Origin: Taudactylus pleione
Lineage: Eukaryota > Chordata > Amphibia > Anura > Myobatrachidae
DNA length: 64,000 bases
Direction of reading: 5' to 3'
NCBI GenBank assembly: GCA_031769625.1
Contig: JAUIMM010000135.1
Location: 3,724,001 to 3,788,000 of the forward strand
Numbering within the stretch: position 1 is the stretch's first letter; each line of letters starts with the position of its first letter. This document shows, piece by piece, positions 25,801-37,800 of this stretch. The notes beneath the pieces were generated by a model, which searched no databases, was not told the DNA's origin, and saw nothing but the letters and a program-made list of their open reading frames with translations. The position numbers and the translations under genes were made by a program.

Positions 25801-28800
25801 GTGCCTAACCCTAAGTCCCCCCAGGAGTGCCTAAACCTAACTCTCAGTCCCCCACGCGGCTAACATGTCGCAAAGCCCGGCTAACCTACTTTTGGTATGC
25901 CGGGCGTCGGGATTTCGACGTGGGGCTGATGATAGGCGTCGGTATTTAAACACCTATCTTTAGTCCTATGCCGGACTTTCAGTGTCCAGATTCTTGAGAT
26001 CGGCATTTTAACTGCCGGCATCCTGACTACATCCCGTTTGATACATCTCCCCCTGGTTATCCTGGCTCAATGCTGATGTAAGCCAATAAATAAGATTGCA
26101 ATCAAAATAGGTGCCAGCCTGTATTGGAATTATAGACATGGGAACCAGCCATTGTATAAATCCTACAGGGGTGGCCGTAAAAGAATAAATACAAATTCAC
26201 AAAGATTTAAAGATATGAGCGAAAAAAAAATAATTCAAAAAACAAATAAATGTTGTTAGTTTGTGAATTGAATGACAATTAAATATTTTTCAAGATGAGT
26301 TAATTTGGTCCAGGCTATTCCACATTACTCGAGTCACAACACAACTGTTCCTCATTAAATTATGCAATTCATAGTTCAGCTTGTAGAATACAAGTCATGT
26401 TCAAATACTCACCTACAGAGGATGTAGGACCAGATGGGTTTGCTGGTGTAGCTTTAGCCAAAGCCTCACCAGCTTTAATAGCTGTAGTATTGGACATCAC
26501 ACACAGTGCTAGGACATCAAGGGCGACTTGGTACCAGGTGGTCAGTGGAGAATAATTTTTTTCTGTAATATTTTCAAATCTTCAGTTAGTAGAATTCTCA
26601 TATTCCCATTTACCTGAAACCAGTAGTTCATTGGAAACACATATATTCTAGATGACCTTTATAATATTTAGCACACTTATTACTCTGCTGTTATCCATCC
26701 CATCTAGAAACATGGCAATTCAAATTTGAATGCAGTTATGTATTCTAGCACTTATTATATAGTTTCCCATGCATTAGTTTAATAAATGTCCCCCCAGTGG
26801 GTTTTCAGGGAATTAAATACATGGGAAGCCAAATGGTTTCCCCTGTCCACATTTTGCTGGACAATTTATTCCTTATAATATTATATTTATATTTTCTCCA
26901 TAAAATTACATTTTACGCCCAGGTATCCATTGGCCCAGACCAGTGTTTTACCCTATAATGTATTGATTACTTATGTCAGTGACTATCTTCCATCCTTGTA
27001 AACAGCTAGCTGGGATACCCGTCATTGCCCAGGTTGAAGACTGGACCCTGAAGTACACCTGCAGTCTTTATTTGTTTACATTGTCCTCACCCCCTTCCAT
27101 TGATCCTGAGAAGAACCACACTGTGTGCTAACAGGGTACAAGGGGTGCTGCTGCTATGGTGCCCGAGCTGCCTCTCTGGCCCACCGCTCCCCTGAACCCA
27201 ATCACGCACACAATGTGAGCCATTCCAGTCAGGAGGGTCGAGGGGGGCCCGGGTGTCAGCAGTATTGATTTGGTGCCAGCCCGCCAGCTGATTACAGCAC
27301 TGATAGGCAGTCATGGAGCGACAGCAGTGGCGTCTCCTGATTGGCTGCCAGTCCGCAAGCTCTGATTGGCTCATGACTGGCACCAGATTCAAATTGTGCC
27401 AGAGCTCTCTGTCCATGTCTGCCGCTGCCTGCCGGTGCACTAGCTGTAATTAGCTGTCAGCCCGGCCACAAATCCACACCTGCTGGCTGCTGATGGCATA
27501 CAAGGGGAGGTGAGAGGCTGCTGGAGGGACATGGGGAGGTGAGTTGCTGGGGGGGAATAATGTGTAAGGGGCACTACTATTGGGTGGAATAATGTTTTAT
27601 ATGGGGCACTACTTTCATGTGGGATAATCTGTAAAGGGTATTATTGTGTGGTACAATGTGTAAGGGGCATTACTTTGTAGTCTACGGGGCAGTACTGTGT
27701 GGCGTAATGTATAAGGGGCACTACTACTGTGTGGCATAATGTATATAAAAGGTACTACTGTGTGGCATAACCTGAATGGGCTCTGTGTGGCATTATCTGA
27801 AAGGGGTCTGTGTGACATAATATTAATGGGCTCTGTTTGGGGGCAAATGTATGTGGTTTTTTTTTTTACATCTGGGGGGGTCCCTTTTATGATCTTGCTA
27901 TGTGGCCTACAAAGTTGTAGTTATGCCCTTGCAAGCAAACACAGAGGCTCTGAATTTAATATGAACTTGCATGAGTCATCAAGTTTGCTCAGTCTGAAGT
28001 TAAAAGGATACTTTTGTAGCTGTTTTACAGGTTTTTGGCAGACTGCCAATTTCCATTGGAGCCAGCCCTGGAACCTGTGTAATTTAAGAGTGTCCCAATT
28101 TTTAGCGATTGTGTGACAGTGTGTGGTCCTGACAAAGTTCAAACCTAAACCTAATCCTAGTCAAACTACACCACCATGCCAATTTTGTTGGAGCTAGGCC
28201 CACAACTCTGGGCATGCATAAAGGACAAACAGACGGACGGACAGACAGACAGGCACACTTTCTCGCTTATATAGATAAATACTATACTATATGGCAGGCG
28301 AGATTAGATTCCCTGTGGCACAAAAATTTTACTTGTAGGGTGCCTGAAGATCCAGTGCAGAGATGGGCATGCGCCCTGCAGACTGGAGAGCAGCACAGAG
28401 CGTCCTTAGCATGTCCCAGACAGTCTTCTTCTTTCTGGTTCTGGACGGTCCTGCCCCCTTGATGTGACAACATGATGTTGCATTTTTGCGGTGCGGACAT
28501 TTGATCTGCTATGGCAATGCTGCATAGTATTACAAATGAATTCATGGCACAGTACTTAAGTGCTGAGTTACAGTTAAAAATTAGATAGAGGACAATACAA
28601 TTATATTAATTTATTAAATGAATTATAAGGGTCATGAGCTGTATAATTAATTGAATGTATTGACAAATTGTGTCAGATACGGCTGAAAGTTTAAATTGCA
28701 ATAATAAGTTGACAATCACGGCAAGCTTAACAGTGAATTAAAGTAATAACTATGTTGTCAGTGTTTAAGATTATAGGACCTATTTATTAACCTAAATTCC

Positions 28801-31800
28801 AAACATAATCATGCGGAAATGGTAGCTAACAAAGCCTGAATTTAGGAGATATCAGCAATATCTCCAGTGTTAGGCAAACTAACATTATTACATATGTTAG
28901 CCATTGCAGCCTATGGGCTTCAGTATCACTGGAGAGAGATCTTCCAGTCAATTTCAGGTAGCTGTGGGCAAATCAGAAGTGGAGCCTTTCACTGAAATAA
29001 TCCACAATAGGAAATGAGCTTTGATGGAACAGCCTTTTTTCAGAAGCGCTGTCCTGACACGTAAGCAGGACCGGATTTAAGCCCAGGGGCCCCCACCATA
29101 GCATAATACTCAGGGTCGGCCATATAAATACGCATACTACGCAGCCAGGTAGAGTGTTTACATGTGCCTCTGCACTCTACTATTAATACTGTTGAGTCTA
29201 CTCTGGTTATTATACAGTACCTGAAAGAATGGATCATGAGCAAGCTGACTCTGTGGTTGTTACAGTGAGCTTCCTGCAAGCTCAGAAGAGGAAGGAGAGA
29301 AGGGCCCTTATCAATAGGAGGACTGGCTACTGAGGAGAGAGTCCTTGTCCCATATGCCTCTGTTACACCAGATTTGAGAAAATAATCCTGATGACTACAG
29401 GAATTATCTGTGATTGGATGACCTCACCTTTCAGGAGCTGCTGCAACTGGTCTCACTTTACACAGAGATGGAAGACACCTTTTTCAGAAGAGCCATACCT
29501 GCAGAACAACACCTGGTGGCTATCCTGAAATGGCATGCTGAGGTGTGAGGCAAATGGGGTGCCGCAATCTTCTTTTCCCTGCCCTACTGACATAATGTTT
29601 GTTTATCTGCTGACAAGAAGAAGATTGTATACGTCATAGCTGATTTAAATTAGAGATGTGCGCCGGACGATTGCTGGGTTTGAATTTGGATTTGGCTCTG
29701 ATTCGTCGTCAGGATTTGGATTTGCCAAAGCGCCCTGACTGGTTTTGGATTTGGATTTTTTTACAAAAATTGACAACAAAAAAAGCCTAAAATTGCATAA
29801 TTTGGGCTTTTTTTTGTTCCTAGAGTATTATTAACCTCAATAACATTAATTTCCAGTCATTTACAGTAAATTTAGACCACCTCACAGCTCACAATATTAT
29901 TTTCACCATTATTGGCCAAAGGCTGCAGTGAGCTGGCTGGTTACTAAGCGACAGAGCAGCGGCACAGACACCGCAGTTTAAAGCACATCTATGAAACATT
30001 GGGGTAGATGTATTATAGCGGCACTTACCGTGCCGCTATAACGCTTCCCGCTTCGCCTCTTTACCGAGGCGAAGCAAGAAGCACTGCGTTAACTCCCCCC
30101 TCCGACGCTACCCGCTAGAGACAGCAGCGCATTAGCCTAGTGCTGATGCGCTGTGTCTCTGTCCCGGCCGGCTCCAATGAGCATGCGCGGGATCTCGCAA
30201 GTATCGCGAGATCCCCGTGTGGAGCCCTGGAGCCGGCAGCCGCCGCAGCAGGGACAGCGCTGTCCCTGCTGTGGGTATAGGCTAGCGCCAGGCTGTAGCT
30301 GTCGGTAACGACAGCTACAGCCGGACGAACGGTCATGCGGTATGACCGTTCGTACATGGCCCTGCCGCTCGGCGCTGCTATCTTGTAGATAGCAGCGCCG
30401 ATAATGACAGGGCGCATAGCGCCCCTGTCATTTACCGCCCAGACCCCCGATAATACATCGGGGAGAAGCGGTATCAGCGCACATAACGTGCGCTGATACC
30501 GTTTCTGGGCTTCATACATCTACCCCATTGCCACACAGCAGTGGTAGCAATGAAAGGTAGTGCAAGATGGAATTGTCCTCGAGCCCTGCCACCCACCCTG
30601 TGGGGTACGGCCAGCAGAGTCACAGTACTTGTATACACAGTGCTTTAAAGTATGATCAACTGCGCTCAGCTTGTAATTAATAGGCCATCTATGGCTGCAC
30701 TTCAAAAAATTAAAGAGGGGCCCACCTCTTATAATACGAATGAAAGAAATAGAGATGAAGTGCGCTCAACAGTTTTCAATCTGTATTTATTTTAAACTGA
30801 TCGTAATATGAATCAAAAATATGACTGGTACAAAAGAATAGTGTAAAATAGGTTTATTAATAAATTGATATAGGTAAGTGAGAAAACTTCTAAAACGCAC
30901 TTCACTTGTAGTGCTGATATGTCCTCAGGTGTTTAAAATGATATATGGATACCCACGTACTTCTGTCTTAAAAAATCACTGCGGGGGGTCGGCTTCTCTT
31001 TGAGGGATCAGCTCTCCGTATGGTCTCTGCTTATGCTTATACCATATGTTCCCCAGGAGACCGCTGTGCACATCTATTCCCACTGGCAGGGGAAAAATCT
31101 CCAAGTTAAATTACCCTGGAACTATTCCACACATCTTGGAACTGCAGATTTATATTTGACACAATTTTTCCCCTGCCAGTGGGAATAGATGTGCATTTCA
31201 TATTACTAGAACTACCAACATCAGTGAGTGAGTACTGTTGCGGGACACCGCTTACTCATCAGCGTCCACCCATATTGGTGGAATACATTAGTCCATTATT
31301 TCCTGTCTCTCACTGATGACTGCACAGCGGTCTCCTGGGGAACATATGGTATAAGCATAAGCAGAGACCATACGGAGAGCTGACCCCCCGCAGTGATTTT
31401 TTAAGACAGAAGTACGTGGGAATCCATATATCATTTTAAACACCTGAGGAGAAATCAGCACTACAAGTGAAGTGCGTTTTAGAAGTTTTCTCACTTATCT
31501 ATATCAATTTATTAATAAATCTATTTTACACTATTCTTTTGTATCAGTCATATTTTTGATTCATATTACGATCAGTTTAAATACAGATTGACCACTGTTG
31601 TATACACAGTGAGCTACGGCCCAAGGAGTCACAGTGCTTGGAAACACAGTGGGGCACGGTTCAAGGAGTCACAGTGCTTGTATACACAGTGGGCTATGGC
31701 CAACAGAGTCACAATAATTGTATACACAATGGGCTACGAACCAAGGAGTCATGGTGCTTGTATACACAGTGGGGTACAGCTCCAAAAAGCCGATCCAATG

Positions 31801-34800
31801 GTTTTAGATTGATTACTAAGTACTAATTGAGTCACCTGTGCTCAAGTGTGGCTATCCTTAAAACATGGACCGTTAGTGTGCCTTGAGGACCGTGGTTGGG
31901 AACCCCTGCACTACACTATTATCGGGCCTAGCTGACAGATGTAGCTATGTTGGGCCGAGGATTGCATGGTGTGTACCCATCTTAAGTGTACAGTATAGCC
32001 AACCTGTCCTGTATGGACACAAACCACCATACCAACCTCCTGTAGGTTTTCACTGCTTTTTATTTACCCATGATAACTTATGAATACTCTATATCTAAAA
32101 AGTAAAAAAATAGAAAATAAAATAAAAAAGTAACTAGGCAGAGGTATTTTTTTTATGTGTTCCCTCACCCCCCACCCCGTGGTTTGAATGTCTGCAATCT
32201 GGCTATAAAATTTATAGTATATATAGTATTTTTTCTTTTTTTGGCTACTAATACTGGAACTTCTTTGGATTTTTTTTTTATCGTTTTAACATTTCCACTA
32301 TAAGTGACAGCCGGTCCACTCAGTGAGATTACATTTCATCTGCTAAAACAAATGTATAAAATTGTTTCTTCTGTGGCATAATGAATTTAGTATAAAGCAC
32401 GCTATGGGGCTAATTCTGAGTCACACGCAAAGTGTGTTTGCAGCTGCGGAAACCTTATGTATTACTTATGTGGGGGTTCATGACTCTACAAGCAGAAACC
32501 ACGGGCATCCATTGATTTACATCACCGCAGCCATCATCATCAGTATCGGCACTTGCATCAGCCCCATGCTGGGTGCAAGAGATAAGTCAGAAACAGGCTA
32601 CCCTTCCCCTTATTCATGACTAGAAGCTTTAGATACACGCCATGACACACCCACTAGTAAGGGCAGTTCTGTACCCAAGAATAGTTGCCCAATTTCATGG
32701 AAGGATGGATTCAACTGAGGGGTCTATGGGTTGGATATGGATTGTCGGCGGTCGGGATGCCGCTGGTCAGAATACCGACAGTGGCATCCAGACAGTCAGA
32801 ATCCCGACACCCATAGGTAAGTATGCTAGCACTAACCCTAACCCCTACCCTAACCCTCCCTCCCCGGTGCATAAACCTAACCTCCCCCCTAGTGCTTAAG
32901 CCTAACCTCCCCCTCCCCGCACCCTAAACCTAACACTCCCTCCCCGGTGCCTAAACCTAACCTCCTCCCTAGTGCCTAAACCTAACCTCCCAATCCCTGC
33001 ACCCTAAATCTCACCCTCCCTCCCCGGTGCCTAACCCTAAACCTCCCCCTAGTGCCTAACCCTAACCTCGCTCCCTAAGCCTCACCCTCCCCTAACTGAC
33101 GATATTTACCTTCAGAATGCCGGTGGCCAGTATACTGGTGCTGGGATCCTGACGCTGTGGGGAATTCGGCGCCAGTCGGCATCCCGCACGCTGGGATGCT
33201 GACTACATCCCCTATGTACTAAGTCTTGGAGAGAGAGAAAGTGGGCAGAGATAAAGTACCAACCAATCAGCTCCTAACTGTCATCTTACAGGCTGTGTTT
33301 GAAAATGACAGTTAGGAGCTGATTGGTTAATACTCTACAAGGCTTAGTGTATACTGACCCATGCAATAATATTTTATCTGTAATGAAATAAAAGTTTTAT
33401 CTACATGAAAGGCTTCTCAGGAATATCTGAAAAACCTCAAAGTATTAAGCACCACCAAACACCTATGTTATGTCTATTGTATTCTACCAGGACATACGGC
33501 AGCTAAACATCCTGTCCTTGCTGTGGCCCTGCCAGCTCACCTTTGTTCTGCATTTCTGCATCATAGAACACACAGGGAAAGATTTACTAAGCAACATTTT
33601 CTTTGTTGGTTTTCAAACCTTAAAGGGTTCTTTAAAAAAAATTATTGTGCCCCCACAACAAATGTAAGTAGTGTCTCGGGGATGCAATCGGGAAGCGGGC
33701 TGACATTATACCGACAGCCGGCTTCCCGACTGTCATATCCCGGCGAGGGTGAAATGACCGGCGTCTAGATGTAGACGCCGCGCATTTTACCGATGCCGGG
33801 AGACCAGCGCCCGCGGGCTCTGCGAGCGGACAGCTGCAGGGGGGAGGGTTAGGTTTAGGGCTCCTGGGGGGGGACTTAGGGTTAGGCACCCCCCCGGGAG
33901 GTTAGGGTTAGGCTAGGGGGAGGGAGGGTTAGGGTTAGGCATCCCCGGGGGGAGGTTAGGGTTAGGCAACCCCCTGGGGGACTTAGGTTTAGGCAGCGGG
34001 GAAGGGGGGGTTTAGGTTTAGGCACTTAGATGGGGGATTAGGGTTAGGCACTTGGGGGGGAGGTTAGGGTTAGGCACCCCTAATAGAGGGTTAAGGTTAG
34101 GGGAGTAGGTTAGGTTAGTTAGTACTTACCTGGGGACGATCAGGATTTCCAGCGCTGTCGGGCTGCCGCTGCTGGGATCTATTCCTCTGTCGGCCTGACG
34201 CTGCCGGGATTCGAACTGCCGGCCATGCGGCCGGCGGTATTACATACCGATTCCGTGTCTCGGGGATACTATTGCTTATTTTATTTAAATATGGACACTG
34301 TTTCTAATTGTATTAATAATCGAGGCACTAATATTTATTAATAATGGGGGGCACAAGTATTAATGATTTAGGTACTCACCTCAGTCAGCGACAGCCCCTC
34401 TAGGTGACCAGAATGATGTTGGGCTGGTTGGGCTTGTTGAAAATGGGAGGGGGGCTTCTTCTTCTTTTTATCTTTTTATTTTAATTGTTAACTTTATAAA
34501 AAAAAATCAGACAAGAATTCTAAAAGGCATGCCACCTGTCAGAACCAAATCTTTTGCGGTTTGGCAAAACACAGCTTATGACATAATACCATTTTGTACC
34601 TTATATAAATATAATCATTTAGTAAAAGGACCTGCCAAATGCATTGGCAACTCGCTGCTCCGCGCCCTGCTTGCTGCTCCACCCCACTGCCCACTGTGTC
34701 CCTGTTGCCCCCACTCTGTCCGGCCCCCACCATGCTACATACATGCCCTTCCTAGCACAGAGCGGTCCTCCGGCTAGGGTCTGTCCTGTCGTGCTGCAGT

Positions 34801-37800
34801 GGAATCTGTTGGAGGAATTCACGCATGTAGGAGATGGGACAGACTTTACCAGAATATTACCAGAATATTATGTAATATAGATGTTTTGATTTTAAACCTT
34901 GGGTTTTATTTTAATGTACTTTAATGTGCAGTTTGGGCTTTAGTAAATCTTGTGGCACACAAACTGCACATGACTGCACCAGAAAATCTGCGGTTTGTAA
35001 ATCTCTCCCAGGGTGTGTGCCAAACTGCCAATGCAGAAATGCTATTGCTCAGCAAGGCTTTAAAACTGAAATTAATAAGCCATCCATAGGTTTATTGCTA
35101 ATTACCCCTTAAACACCTAATAACTTAACACTAAACTTTAAATTTAATTTATAATTAAGCAATTAAAATAACCAAGGTGGCCAGGAGATCCTGCAGACTC
35201 AGTTCTAGCTTTCTATAACTGAGACAAATTGGGGGATGACTGAAATGTCCCCCCTTATAGACGCATTTACGATGCAAAGGATTCGCTTCCCTCATGGGCA
35301 AAGGGCCTGATTCAGACCCGCTCACAAGTGCATAGCACTCGCAAGCGGGTCGATGGTGTCCCAGTGCACTTGCGCGGCGTGCGCACTGCGAGTGCGCGAG
35401 CCCCGGAGTGAGCGCAATAAGCATTCGCTCCGTGGCTCACTAGAAAAGGGACGGCTGTCGATGTTGATCAACAGCTCGCCCCGTTTTGTAGGCGTGGTGG
35501 GGGGGTGGCTTCACAAACGGAGGCGTTCCCATGCGAATGCCTGCCATTTGTGGGCGGCCCCACTGACATCACCAATGATGTCAGTGGGAGAGCTTCCAGC
35601 TCTATTAGAGCCAGAAGCTCTCTGGGGCTTGCGGCCACGAGACCCTACCACAAGGGTCTCGTCACAAGCCCGATGGTCGCGATAGTCTTGGCCATCACGA
35701 GCATCATCCTTGCCGCATCATCCAGCTATGCGAACCGCCAGGAGGCCGCTTCAAAAAAAAAACAACAAATGCCCTGATTCAGAGCTAGCGCTTTTTCAGA
35801 GCGTCCGGCTCTGAATCAGGGCCAAAGTCCGAACTCTTCCGCACATGAAGTGCCCTGGTCCCCCCGCACAGAGAAGGACAAACTTGCTATGTAAGTAGAG
35901 GGCAAGTTTCCCCACAAAGCTTTCTTGCGCCACATAAAGCCACTGAGATGCAGCATTCTCCTGCCAATGTTGTGGAAAAGAAAAGTTAGCAACAAAAACA
36001 AACGGCAAAGGTTTTGGCCAGGATGGTGGGCTCTGAATGAAAAAGAGGCTGTCCATAGTTAAAAGACTCACTTATATATGCCCTAAATAAACCCCACCCT
36101 TGACTATACTATTGGCCAAACCATCAACCAGGTGACACACACACTTAAACTAACCTGCCTAGCAACAAGGCTGTCATGTCAGCCAATCAACAAAAAACCT
36201 AGTATTCTTGCCTACAATAATCTCAATCTTTCAGTAATCTCAAGCTTTCGCTTACCATGTTTTCATTTTCCATTGCATTTTTCATTTTAATTTTTCTCAA
36301 ATATCCTTTCATTTATTTTGATTGTATTAGCTTATAAAAAAATAAGGCCCTGATTCAGACCCACTCGTGAGCGGCTGTCCGCTCGCAAGTGGGTCGATGT
36401 TCTGCACTGAGCATGCGCACGACGGAGGGAGCGCATGCGCCAGACGCGACGAGCGAAGGAAAGTCCTTCGCTCGTTGTGTCTGATCAAAGGGGGCGTGGT
36501 GTTGATGTTGATTGACAGCACGCCCCCTTTGGTGGGCGTGCCGGGGGCGTGCCTCCCTGACGGGGGCGTTCCCACGGGAACGCCTCCCGTCAGAAGCCGG
36601 CCCACTGACATCACTAGTGATGTCAGTGGGAGTGATTTTGGCTCTGATAGAGCCAAAATCACTCCGGAGCTTGCGGTTGAAAACCTCAACCGCAGGCTCC
36701 GGCTCGCAGTTTAGATGGTCGCGATGGTCAAGACCATCGCGGCCATCAAACTGCACGCTCGTATAGGCTGTGGGTGGTGACCCACAGCTATACGAGCGTC
36801 CAGGAGGACACTCCATTTTTTAGGAGGGCGGCCCTCATTCAGAGCGTGCGCTCTGCTCAGAGCGTACGGCTCTGAATGAGGGCCTAAATATGTACTTTAT
36901 TATGATAACCAATATTAATGAATTTGATGAAATTAGGACATATACATATAATAATGTATGGAGAAATTTGTAGCATTTATTAAGAGCTACTATTATGTAC
37001 TTTACCTTATGCTGACTACACAGACCAAACCAGAGGTTCCCTTTTTAATTGGAACATACATGTATGTCACCAAATTAGCTCAAGCATACTGGTCACGTAA
37101 CATCTGTAGTAGATTAATTAAATGACAGCCTCTGTAGGTATGTAGTCGCGAATTGCGCGTAAAATGCCCAGCAAATAGTCAAAAACATAAAAGTATGGAG
37201 GCTATTGAGTAGCGAGTGCTCTGATCCTTGTGTAACATTGATGATGACTGTGTATGATTGGTCGCACACTGTGAAAACACGCCCATTTATGCAAAGCTCA
37301 AAAAACTGCTGCAATAGTGTTTAAAAAGTGTTTTTACACTGCATAATACCATTTTACACATATAAACAATGCTTCAAAGTCAAACTCAGTTGGGGAAGAG
37401 AAAGACTGCCACTGGGTAATTATTATATGCATGATCCAACCATTAACTATAATAAGTTAACATTCTGTACTGTAATTTTTAGCAATTTCAGGACCCCACC
37501 TCCAGTTATACTCCAGTCACATCAGACCCAGGTATGTCGCAGAAGGTGGAGGATACCGCAGTCCCGGGACGGCATTTGGGACTGAAACTAAATATTTTGC
37601 ATAAATGGGACCTTTTTTCCCAGGTGCATTTAGTGATTCAGTATCTGCCTCATTCTGAATAAGGCCCATAGGGGTAGATGTACTACGCATTGGAGAGACA
37701 TAAAGTGGAGGAAGATTAAGTCCTAATCAATCAGCTCCTAACTGTCAGATTACAGGCTGTGGGCCTGATTCATTACGAATGGCTATTGCTAAAGTCTACA

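Larger units (their letters stand above)
29652..31800. mobile_element. hAT-like element (TAGAGATGTGCGC end) with two insertions
   Basis: The left end TAGAGATGTGCGCC matches the TIR class seen at 57439-57746 and 49115-52578, followed by ATTTGGATTTGG-rich sequence. It is interrupted by the polyhairpin at 30001-30526 and the long inverted repeat at 30768-31600. About five units of a 41-42 bp repeat (TCACAGTGCTTGTATACACA) lie at 31610-31780. The right end is uncertain. Confidence 0.5.

Noticed and set aside
25580..25860. Interstitial telomere from chromosome fusion
   Set aside because: The TAACCC units are irregular, spaced by other sequence, and bounded by element ends shared with three other loci.
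31215..31275. Second hammerhead ribozyme on the minus strand (CTGATGAGTAAGCGG)
   Set aside because: CTGATGA and a possible stem II are present, but the essential GAAA is replaced by AACA, so the core is not satisfied.
36355..36816. 153-codon frame on the minus strand
   Set aside because: Lies wholly inside a polyhairpin element. Equivalent frames exist on both strands and in other copies without conservation.
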